Shown here: positions 6,591 to 12,689 of the stretch, one piece after another
Layout of the letters: every line of letters starts with the position of its first letter
Numbering within the stretch: position 1 is the stretch's first letter
Origin: an uncultured Saprospiraceae bacterium
GTDB taxonomy: Bacteria; Bacteroidota; Bacteroidia; Chitinophagales; Saprospiraceae
Reading direction: 5' to 3'
Length of the DNA: 15,581 bases
Assembly: GCA_937973565.1 (NCBI GenBank)
Contig: CALJKQ010000203.1
Coordinates: 1-15,581 of the forward strand
The notes under the pieces: model-generated
Database searches by the model: none
What the model saw: the letters and a program-made list of their open reading frames with translations, nothing else
Told to the model about the DNA's origin: nothing
Translations under genes and position numbers: made by a program

Positions 6591-7538
6591 GTGCACACAT
6601 TCAAAGGATTATCCATCCTAAAACTTACATCCATCCTGCTGGTGATTTTGAGTTTTTCACCCACTATCTTGAAATCTCAAATTATAAATGATACTACCCT
6701 TCAATGGGTGGCTTATTTGCTGCCCAAAGACACCTTTGTGTATCATATCAATCAAAAGCACATCAAATTAAAAGGGACTGATACAACTACCGTATTGTCT
6801 TACGACTATGACCTTACCCTTGAAGTTTTGGACAGCGCAAAGTCTGAATTCAAAATCAAAGGACTTTATTCCAATTTTAATGTGGTTAAGGCAGATCCAT
6901 TAACTTCAGAAATCATAAAAGCCGGCGAAGGACTTGAAGTGCTTTACAGTACCAACAATTTCGGTGCCTTTAAAGAAATTCTCAATGCCGGGCAAATAAG
7001 TGACAGAATCAACAAAACTTATGGGCAGCTCGATAAAAAAATGGGTAAGGATGCTCTGGCCGGTAAACTTATCAAAGGGATCATGGATCAATATGCCACC
7101 AAAGAAGGTATTGAGGCCCACGGCATAGATGAAATACAGTTTCTGCATACAGGCATTGGATATCAATATGTACTTGGCAAGGATTACGAAGAAGATTACC
7201 AAACCAAAGGGATTTTTACCCATCAGAAAGTAGATGCCATTCGTACTTTCAGGTTGCTGGAGATGGACAGCATTGAAAAAACCGGCATGATCAAAGTGAC
7301 CACCGATTTTGACAGCAATCAAATGCGCAATGAAACCATCCAATGGCTTAAATCATCCTTGAAAAAAGAAGAACAGCTGACTTTTAAAGAAGATAATGTT
7401 CCCCCCATGTTTGTCCAAAGCAGACTGGTCAATTTGTTTCATTATGACTATGGCTGGAGTTTATATGCCTACCACATCAAAGAAACAGAAGCGGGTGATT
7501 CCATTACCCAGGAGATCACGGAGATTGCCCTTAAGTAG
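6591..7538 (+). CDS. Exported protein of unknown function
   Basis: The start is set at GTG 6591 (315 residues). An in-frame TTG at 6558 would overlap a -7 box, and the GTG start gives a normal signal peptide: short basic n-region (HTFKGLSILK), hydrophobic core, and cleavage near LKSQ. There is no lipobox Cys. The mature protein is hydrophilic and probably mostly beta, with alternating strands (for example SYDYDLTLEVLDSAKSEFKI and SIEKTGMIKVTTDFDSNQ), and ends ITQEITEIALK. It has no T9SS sorting domain, so it is likely periplasmic. It lies about 100 bp downstream of fbp and 55 bp upstream of a small membrane-protein gene. I do not recognise a family. Confidence 0.7.
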   Translation: MHTFKGLSILKLTSILLVILSFSPTILKSQIINDTTLQWVAYLLPKDTFVYHINQKHIKLKGTDTTTVLSYDYDLTLEVLDSAKSEFKIKGLYSNFNVVKADPLTSEIIKAGEGLEVLYSTNNFGAFKEILNAGQISDRINKTYGQLDKKMGKDALAGKLIKGIMDQYATKEGIEAHGIDEIQFLHTGIGYQYVLGKDYEEDYQTKGIFTHQKVDAIRTFRLLEMDSIEKTGMIKVTTDFDSNQMRNETIQWLKSSLKKEEQLTFKEDNVPPMFVQSRLVNLFHYDYGWSLYAYHIKETEAGDSITQEITEIALK

Positions 7539-7567
7539 CCTTGGGTAACCTGTGTTACCACCTAAGG
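7539..7567 (+). promoter_or_regulatory. Inverted repeat between two plus-strand genes
   Basis: GGTAAC (7544-7549) and GTTACC (7554-7559) are perfect inverted arms around a 4-nt spacer, and outer CCTT/AAGG arms extend it imperfectly to 7539-7567. It directly follows the stop at 7536-7538 and lies 34 bp before the next ATG. With no T-run after it, it could be an operator or an attenuating hairpin. Confidence 0.3.
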
Positions 7568-7580
7568 AACAGGGTTCATT

Positions 7581-7588
7581 TACCTTTG
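7581..7588 (+). promoter_or_regulatory. Candidate -7 box, very close to the start codon
   Basis: TACCTTTG is a full match to TAnnTTTG and ends only 4 bp before the ATG at 7593, so the transcript would be leaderless or nearly so. No -33 TTG at the usual distance. Confidence 0.5.
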
Positions 7589-7592
7589 CAAA

Positions 7593-7862
7593 ATGGAAGC
7601 AACGCAAAACTTAAAATTTTGGAATGACGCCAGATTTCTGGGGTTGCTGTGTCTTACCCTTGGCCTTGCTCCTTTCTTTCCGGAGCCCCATATTTGGGGA
7701 AAAATCAGGTGGATATTGGGAGGGGCCCATGGCATGAAGGCCCTGGATTATTTTGATTTTTTGATGCATGGTACACCCTGGTTTCTATTGGTAAGACTGG
7801 GCCTAATGACGCTATACCATCGCTTAAAGGAAAATACCAGACTGCAGGCACATCAGGATTGA
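7593..7862 (+). CDS. Small conserved membrane protein of unknown function
   Basis: An 89-residue protein with a first hydrophobic segment at about residues 14-28 (LGLLCLTLGLAPFFPEPH) and a second at about 60-75 (TPWFLLVRLGLMTLY). Between them is a highly characteristic stretch: PHIWGKIRWILGG, then HGMKALDYFDFLMHGTPW. I recall similar small proteins (LGLAPFxPEPHIxGKIRW...GMKPxDxFDxxxHGxPW) as conserved hypotheticals in many Bacteroidota and some other phyla, so it is a real gene despite its size. Function unknown. The -7 box ends 4 bp from the ATG, implying a leaderless mRNA. It converges with lgt across an 82-bp gap containing a long hairpin. Confidence 0.75.
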   Translation: MEATQNLKFWNDARFLGLLCLTLGLAPFFPEPHIWGKIRWILGGAHGMKALDYFDFLMHGTPWFLLVRLGLMTLYHRLKENTRLQAHQD

Positions 7863-7874
7863 CTTGTTTGTTCT

Positions 7875-7917
7875 GAAGTAACAAATGGAAGAACACATTG
7901 TGTGTTCATTTTACTTC
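7875..7917. terminator. Interrupted hairpin between convergent genes, probable bidirectional transcription end
   Basis: Inner arms GAACACA (7891-7897) and TGTGTTC (7901-7907) enclose a 3-nt loop, and outer arms GAAGTAA (7875-7881) and TTACTTC (7911-7917) are also perfectly complementary. They are separated by 9 nt on the left and 3 nt on the right. There is no clear T-run on either side, so termination is inferred mainly from its place between two converging genes. Confidence 0.45.
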
Positions 7918-7944
7918 GGAGGAATTACTTATGGCAATATCTTT

Positions 7945-9165
7945 TTATTCCCTCTCCCAGCCTATTTTCTTTTTGGATAAATAATAAACACCTGCCAGTC
8001 CTCCCAAAACAAAGAGGATCGAAATATACTGCGCCTGTGACCAATCCAGTCCCATAAAGTCATATCGGTCGTTGACCCTTATTTGCTCGATGAAAAAGCG
8101 CTCGATGCCGTTAAAGATCATGTAAATGAAAAACAGCATACCCGCAATTTTAATGCGATGGCGAATAGCGTATAAGATGCCGAAACCGATGAGTGAAATA
8201 ACCGTTTCATAAATGGGTGTTGGGTAAACACCGGGTTCCAATTGGTGGCAGTAACGCATACCACAAATCATTTTACACCTTTCTTCTATGGTTCCTTTTG
8301 CAGCGGATATAAGATCGGCATTGCAACCTGCTACCGTCACTCCATCATTGGAAACATTGTTGGGATAATGATATGACCAAAGCCAATCCGGTAAGAACCA
8401 CCAGGATGGTTGTGCTGCCGCTACGATACCCCAATCGCCGTCACCTGAAATCTGACATCCAATTCTGCCAATGGCATAACCCAACAAAATGCCCATACCG
8501 GCAATGTCCATCATGTACACGGGCTTAATACCATTGCGTTTTACATACCAATATACAGATGCGAAAGCCAGGATCAAACCTCCATAAACAGTAAGTCCAC
8601 TGCCTGAAAACAATTGGCCCAGGGGGTCTCGCAAGAAATCATCCATGTTTTCAAAGATGGAGAACAACCTCGCTCCTACTACCCCACTCAATGCAGCAAT
8701 CAGAATGATGTCCATCGTTTTGGTGTGGGGATAAACGGTAAGTTTTGCCGGTTCTTTTCCCAAATCCCTTTTTTGTTCGGTGAAATACAAAAACAAGCCA
8801 TAGGCAAGCCCGGCCAATATACCGATGGCCCAATTTCCTTTGGACGAAAAAAGGATAGAAGCAGGATCGGCCTTAAAATCAGCAAAATGACTGTAGATAT
8901 ATGGAAACTTGGCTCCCATGATCAAAACCACTACAGCATTAAGTGCCAAATCCTGAATAGAAGCCCTTTTTTTCAAGGGGTTGTCCTTCTCCATTGGCAA
9001 GATCAATCCCAACCCTTCGAGTCGTTGCAATTCACTTTTCAACAGCCAGGCACAAGCCAAAAAAGCCATACCCAGCATCAATCCGAAACTTTTGAAAACG
9101 GATGTCCAGTTGTCAACCGGTGTGCCAAAAACATCGTGGAAAAAATAGGAAAGATCTGGATACAT
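7945..9165 (-). CDS. lgt: Prolipoprotein diacylglyceryl transferase, long divergent form
   Basis: A 406-residue polytopic membrane protein, over 100 residues longer than E. coli Lgt. It should transfer diacylglycerol from phosphatidylglycerol to the lipobox Cys of prolipoproteins. The signature region is GRIGCQISGDGDWG (233-246), where E. coli has GRxGNFINGE; the Arg is kept and the Asn is Cys. TPIYE (316-320) and the IERFFIEQIR segment (residues 354-363), with the conserved Arg, are present. The periplasmic HGGL motif is YGGL (194-197). Residues about 75-127 repeat residues about 155-207 (GAK/GAR, ADFKADP/DDFLRDP, LFSSKG/LFSGSG), an internal duplication explaining part of the extra length. 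A Cys-rich insert (C281, C297, C301, C306) lies between the signature and TPIYE. It is divergent from the Spy-like gene. Confidence 0.88.
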   Translation of the reverse strand: MYPDLSYFFHDVFGTPVDNWTSVFKSFGLMLGMAFLACAWLLKSELQRLEGLGLILPMEKDNPLKKRASIQDLALNAVVVLIMGAKFPYIYSHFADFKADPASILFSSKGNWAIGILAGLAYGLFLYFTEQKRDLGKEPAKLTVYPHTKTMDIILIAALSGVVGARLFSIFENMDDFLRDPLGQLFSGSGLTVYGGLILAFASVYWYVKRNGIKPVYMMDIAGMGILLGYAIGRIGCQISGDGDWGIVAAAQPSWWFLPDWLWSYHYPNNVSNDGVTVAGCNADLISAAKGTIEERCKMICGMRYCHQLEPGVYPTPIYETVISLIGFGILYAIRHRIKIAGMLFFIYMIFNGIERFFIEQIRVNDRYDFMGLDWSQAQYISILFVLGGLAGVYYLSKKKIGWERE

Positions 9166-9307
9166 AGAGTCAAATATTTACACGAAGATAGCCGTTTTTA
9201 TACACTTGTGAAAAAGATCGTCTTACCTTGAAATTTTAAGAAAACAGTAACTAAAGCTTCATTAAACCACAGCCCGTTATTGCCATCAAAGAAGCAAATT
9301 ACACAAC

Positions 9308-9676
9308 ATGAAAACGACCTTTCAATTTATTTTAGCTTCTGCAATGCTGATTGTAGTATCTTTTATACCCAACCAGGCCGCCGGCCAAAGAGGTAGACAA
9401 GATATACCCGACCTCACCGAAGAACAGCGCGTTGAAATGAGAAAACTCAAAGATGAACATTTCATGGAACGCAACCGCATAGCCGATCGCATGCGCAACG
9501 ACCGAATGGAGATGCGCAAAAAATACGATCAACGCCTGTGCAATATTCTTTCAGAAAAACAATATTATGCTTTCAGACAAAAGGCCAAAAACAAAGCTTT
9601 GAAAAGAAAAGGCATGGGCCAACGCGGTGGAGGACGCAAAGGAAGAGGCTTCCACAGAGGACAAAGAGCCTTCTGA
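9308..9676 (+). CDS. Periplasmic Spy/CpxP-like protein with an Arg/Gly-rich tail
   Basis: A 122-residue protein with a signal peptide (residues 1 to about 26, cleavage near QAAG). The mature part is a charged helical protein with an LTEEQ motif (36-40) and a second related LSEKQ (81-85), the arrangement of two LTxxQ-type motifs seen in Spy/CpxP periplasmic chaperones and metal-stress proteins. Between them it is rich in Arg, Met and Glu (RNRIADRMRNDRMEMRKK). Residues 98-120 form a basic Gly/Arg-rich tail, not part of the core family, which may bind anionic surface polymers. A role in envelope stress is inferred from the family. It is divergent from lgt (142-bp gap) and its stop is 11 bp from the end of convergent serA. 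Confidence 0.7.
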   Translation: MKTTFQFILASAMLIVVSFIPNQAAGQRGRQDIPDLTEEQRVEMRKLKDEHFMERNRIADRMRNDRMEMRKKYDQRLCNILSEKQYYAFRQKAKNKALKRKGMGQRGGGRKGRGFHRGQRAF

Positions 9677-9687
9677 TTTTTAGGGGC

Positions 9688-10632
9688 TTATCCTAAAATG
9701 GCAATGATTTGCGATGCCAATTCACCACCTACTTTTTCCTGGGCTTCTGAAGTGGAGGCCCCGGTGTGAGGGGTCAATGAAATCTTAGGATGCGTCAGTA
9801 AATCTTTGCGGGGTGTGGGCTCACCCACAAACACGTCGAGGCCGGCTCCTCCCAAATGACCACTGTTTAAGGCAGATAACAAGGCGTCTTCGTCTACTAC
9901 TCCACCGCGTGCGGCGTTGATGACGAATGCGCCTTTTTTCATTTTTGAAAACTCGGCTTCTCCCAGGATGGGTTCTGAGAGTCCGGGAACGTGCAAGGTA
10001 ACAAAATCAGCATTGGCCAAAACTTCGTCCAATAAGGATTTGGTGATGGTAACTCCCATTTGGTGCGCTGCATTTCCCACCTGGATGTTGATTTGGTCCA
10101 CATAGGGATCAAAAGCCAACACATTCATACCCATGCCGATGGCCATTTTGGCTGCTTCCTGTCCGATTCTTCCCATGCCGATGATACCCAGGGTCTTGCC
10201 TTCCAATTCTACGCCTGCAGCAAATTGCTTTTTCAAGTCGTTGAAATGACTGTCTCCCGTTTCGGGCATAGCTCTGTTGGAGGCGTGTACAAATCTCGAA
10301 AGGGCAAAAATATGGGCAAAAGCAAGCTCTGCAACCGATCTTGAAGAAGCCGCCGGCGTATTTACCACCGCAATGCCTTTGGATTTGGCGTATTCAACAT
10401 CAATATTGTCCAGCCCAACACCGCCTCTGGCTATCACCTTGAGATTGGGTGCAGCATCGATCTGTTCTTTTCTCACTTTGGTGGCACTTCGCACGCAGAT
10501 GGCATCGTATTCATTCAGTCGGTTGACCAATTCTTCCTGAGGAATTTTGTTCATGTCCACGGTATAACCTGCGTTTTCCAGCATTATTTTACCGGAAGCC
10601 TCGATACCATCATTTACCAATATTTTTCTCAT
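9688..10632 (-). CDS. serA: D-3-phosphoglycerate dehydrogenase, short form without ACT domain
   Basis: A 314-residue D-2-hydroxyacid dehydrogenase, expected to oxidise 3-phosphoglycerate with NAD+ in the first step of serine synthesis. The nucleotide-binding loop is GMGRIG (152-157) with an Asp (D175) at the end of the next strand, pointing to NAD. Catalytic Arg242 (NAARGGVVDE), Glu271 (VGEPTP) and His289 (TPHTGAST) are present, and the substrate loop VRSATKV (48-54) matches SerA proteins closely. It ends just after the catalytic core and has no C-terminal ACT domain, so serine feedback as in E. coli is unlikely. Other 2-hydroxyacid dehydrogenases share the fold, but the RSATKV and STSEAQ segments favour SerA. 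A good promoter lies upstream, 29 bp from the start. Confidence 0.9.
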   Translation of the reverse strand: MRKILVNDGIEASGKIMLENAGYTVDMNKIPQEELVNRLNEYDAICVRSATKVRKEQIDAAPNLKVIARGGVGLDNIDVEYAKSKGIAVVNTPAASSRSVAELAFAHIFALSRFVHASNRAMPETGDSHFNDLKKQFAAGVELEGKTLGIIGMGRIGQEAAKMAIGMGMNVLAFDPYVDQINIQVGNAAHQMGVTITKSLLDEVLANADFVTLHVPGLSEPILGEAEFSKMKKGAFVINAARGGVVDEDALLSALNSGHLGGAGLDVFVGEPTPRKDLLTHPKISLTPHTGASTSEAQEKVGGELASQIIAILG

Positions 10633-10661
10633 AATTTACCTGATTTTTTAAAATATTAATA

Positions 10662-10694
10662 CAAAATTAGGTCAACGCAAGTTCATTTTCCAAA
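10662..10694 (-). promoter_or_regulatory. Bacteroidota promoter for serA
   Basis: On the minus strand a -33 TTTG (10694-10691) is followed after 21 bp by TAATTTTG (10669-10662), a full match to TAnnTTTG. This is the most complete promoter in the window and gives a leader of about 22 nt before serA. Confidence 0.6.
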
Positions 10695-10721
10695 TTTTGT
10701 TCTGAATGAATTGTTAAGCTA

Positions 10722-12371
10722 TCATTTCAGGGCTTCTGATACCACCCTACCAATGCTGCCACTTGGGACCTGGATGTGCAACAAAGCAGCGATGGTTGGC
10801 GCAAAATCGGTCATAGCATACCGCTCGTAAGTTTTTCCCTGCCTGATGCCCCAGCCATAAAAAAGCATAGGGATATGACTATCGTAATTGTACCAAAGAC
10901 CATGGCTTGTGCCCGTCAACCAGCCATCGATCCATGCGGCTTCAAGTAAAACCTGAATATGGCCGCTTCGATCCGGATGAAATCCATTGATGAGCATTTC
11001 TTTTACCTGATGTGGCAGTGCTTCATTGGCAAGATTATGAAGAGGGAATGCGTGATGTATGCCCTTCACCGTTTTCAATTCGTCTATGATAAAATTCTCT
11101 AACCTTCTCACATCAAAGCCCGCTTCTTTTATGGCCTCTTTATCCAGGTAAAGCTGGTAGTTTTGTTCTGAAAGGATGGCGTCTTTTATGCCAAATTGCT
11201 GCAGGATTTTATCGTTTATATCCACAATGGTTTTGGAACTGTTCCATTGACCGGCGGGGACTTTGTTGTCCATCAAAAAGCCGGGCACATGCGCAACACC
11301 ATGGTCTGCGGTAAGGAATACGGTATATTTACCGTTACCAACTTTTTCATCTAAAAAGGAGAGGAGTAATTCGAGTTCTTTATCCAACCTCAAATAAGTA
11401 TCTTCCGCTTCGATAGAATTGGGCCCAAACTGGTGGCCAACGTAATCGGGTGATGAAAAACTGACAGCCAGAAAATCGGTAATATCATCTTGTCCCATCA
11501 TATAATTTTCCAAAGCCAATTTGGCAACCTCAGCTGTCATGGTGTTGCCCCAGGGAGTTGAAGCCATGATGCTGTTTCCCTTTTTGCCCAATGAATCGAG
11601 TTTGTAGGGAAATGAGGAAGAATGATATCCCTTGTACTTTCCTTCATATATGTTCTCATCCTTATCGCTTTGCACATACGTTTCTTTGGGATAGAGTGTT
11701 CCCCAGTTCTGTTTGAAAAGTCGCTCGACCGGCTTTCCCTCGTTGTATTTTATCAACCAGTCGGGCAAAGCATCCATGTAATGGGAAGAAGATATCCATC
11801 GGCCAATGGAAGCATCAAACCAAAATGCCGCATCTGCCGTATGGCCTGCCGGAAAAATGGCTCCCCGGTCTTTGATACAAACGCCTACTACCTTGCTTCT
11901 GAAATTGGTGGCTAATTTTAGCTCATCGCATATAGATGTAACTTTGAGGTTGGCCGGACTCTGACGACCGTTGCTTTTATGATCGGTGCCAATTGGTTTT
12001 GCCAATGAATCTTCAGAGCAGTACACCACTCTTTTATCCTTCATGTCGTACCAATTATTGCCTGCAATGCCATGGATGGCTGGAACCGAACCCGTATAAA
12101 CACAGGTATGGCCCGCAGCTGTTACGGTCGGCGCATAAGGGATATAAGTTTGCTCTGCAGTGAAACCTTCATTGAGCAAGCGCTTGAATCCTCCACTGCC
12201 GTATCTGTCGTAGTATCGGTATAAGTAGTCCCATCGCATTTGGTCCACGACTATGCCCACCACCAGCTTGGGTCTGGCTAACGTATTGGGAACCGTGGTT
12301 TTTTTTGTCTGGCTAAAAAAGACAGCGGGCAGCATCAGCAGACCATAAACAAGAAATGCAGTCAAGCGCAT
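10722..12371 (-). CDS. pafA: Periplasmic alkaline phosphatase, PafA family
   Basis: A 549-residue exported phosphatase with a signal peptide (residues 1 to about 21, FFSQ). All catalytic residues known from Elizabethkingia (Chryseobacterium) meningosepticum PafA can be placed with a nearly constant offset. The nucleophile is Thr84 (PTVTAAGH, PafA T79), with Asn105 (N100) and Lys167/Arg169 in IKDRG (K162/R164). Zinc ligands are Asp43 (D38), Asp309 and His313 in PDYVGH (D305/H309), Asp356/His357 in TADHG (D352/H353) and His490 in GTSHG (H486). The Lys/Arg pair marks phosphate monoesterases of this family as opposed to the related diesterases. It should release phosphate from organic monoesters in the periplasm. 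It sits upstream of serA with its own promoter. Confidence 0.92.
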   Translation of the reverse strand: MRLTAFLVYGLLMLPAVFFSQTKKTTVPNTLARPKLVVGIVVDQMRWDYLYRYYDRYGSGGFKRLLNEGFTAEQTYIPYAPTVTAAGHTCVYTGSVPAIHGIAGNNWYDMKDKRVVYCSEDSLAKPIGTDHKSNGRQSPANLKVTSICDELKLATNFRSKVVGVCIKDRGAIFPAGHTADAAFWFDASIGRWISSSHYMDALPDWLIKYNEGKPVERLFKQNWGTLYPKETYVQSDKDENIYEGKYKGYHSSSFPYKLDSLGKKGNSIMASTPWGNTMTAEVAKLALENYMMGQDDITDFLAVSFSSPDYVGHQFGPNSIEAEDTYLRLDKELELLLSFLDEKVGNGKYTVFLTADHGVAHVPGFLMDNKVPAGQWNSSKTIVDINDKILQQFGIKDAILSEQNYQLYLDKEAIKEAGFDVRRLENFIIDELKTVKGIHHAFPLHNLANEALPHQVKEMLINGFHPDRSGHIQVLLEAAWIDGWLTGTSHGLWYNYDSHIPMLFYGWGIRQGKTYERYAMTDFAPTIAALLHIQVPSGSIGRVVSEALK

Positions 12372-12387
12372 TAGAAAGTATTTCCTG

Positions 12388-12395
12388 CAAAAATA
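12388..12395 (-). promoter_or_regulatory. Candidate -7 box for the PafA-type phosphatase
   Basis: The minus strand reads TATTTTTG, a full match to TAnnTTTG, 17 bp upstream of the phosphatase ATG, the same distance and sequence as the box before the NdpA-family gene. No TTG is seen at -33. Confidence 0.45.
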
Positions 12396-12496
12396 ATGCT
12401 TTTACAACGGTATCATTTTAAATCCGTGTTGCGATAACCTTAATAATGAGGTGCAAACAGTAATATCTATATTTTTATAACTTGTTTTATACCTAA

Positions 12497-12625
12497 TTTA
12501 CGGTACATCGCCGCATCTCTTTACCCACCACACTCAATATGGAAGCAATATCCAATGGCAGTTACTTACTGAAAATCAGTGATGGGGAAAATGTAAGCTG
12601 GATGCCATTGATCATAGCCCACTAG
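12497..12625 (+). pseudogene. Orphan tail of a T9SS C-terminal sorting domain
   Basis: A short open frame, bounded by a TAA at 12494-12496 and ending in TAG at 12623-12625, contains an ATG at 12539 that would encode 28 residues. Its text (ISNGSYLLKISDGEN, then PLIIAH) closely resembles the last strands of type A T9SS sorting domains (pattern GxYLLKVxDGxxxxxxKLIIxx). The preceding residues (ISLPTTLN) also fit. No cargo domain or signal peptide precedes it, so I read it as the surviving 3' end of a deleted T9SS cargo gene. The hairpin terminator 12 bp downstream would have served it. It could be a chance frame, but the match in order and end position is good. Confidence 0.45.
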
Positions 12626-12636
12626 TTAAAATATAA

Positions 12637-12667
12637 AAAGGGCGTTCATGGTATTTGAACGCCCTTT
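12637..12667. terminator. Strong bidirectional intrinsic terminator
   Basis: Arms AAAGGGCGTTC (12637-12647) and GAACGCCCTTT (12657-12667) are perfectly complementary over 11 bp, extendable by one A-T pair, with a 7-9 nt loop. On the minus strand the stem is followed by TTTTTATATTTT, ending the LRR gene (stop at 12690). On the plus strand it is followed by TTTGTTTTTATC. Confidence 0.85.
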
Positions 12668-12689
12668 GTTTTTATCAGTCTATCTTGTG

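Noticed and set aside
8614..9231. 205-codon open frame on the plus strand opposite lgt
   Set aside because: It is antisense to a clear Lgt, has no recognisable domain, and its residues look like reverse-strand shadow coding.
9678..9698. Stem TTTTAGG/CCTAAAA between the Spy-like gene and serA as a terminator
   Set aside because: Only 7 bp, mostly A-T, overlapping the serA stop, and no T-run follows; too weak to call.
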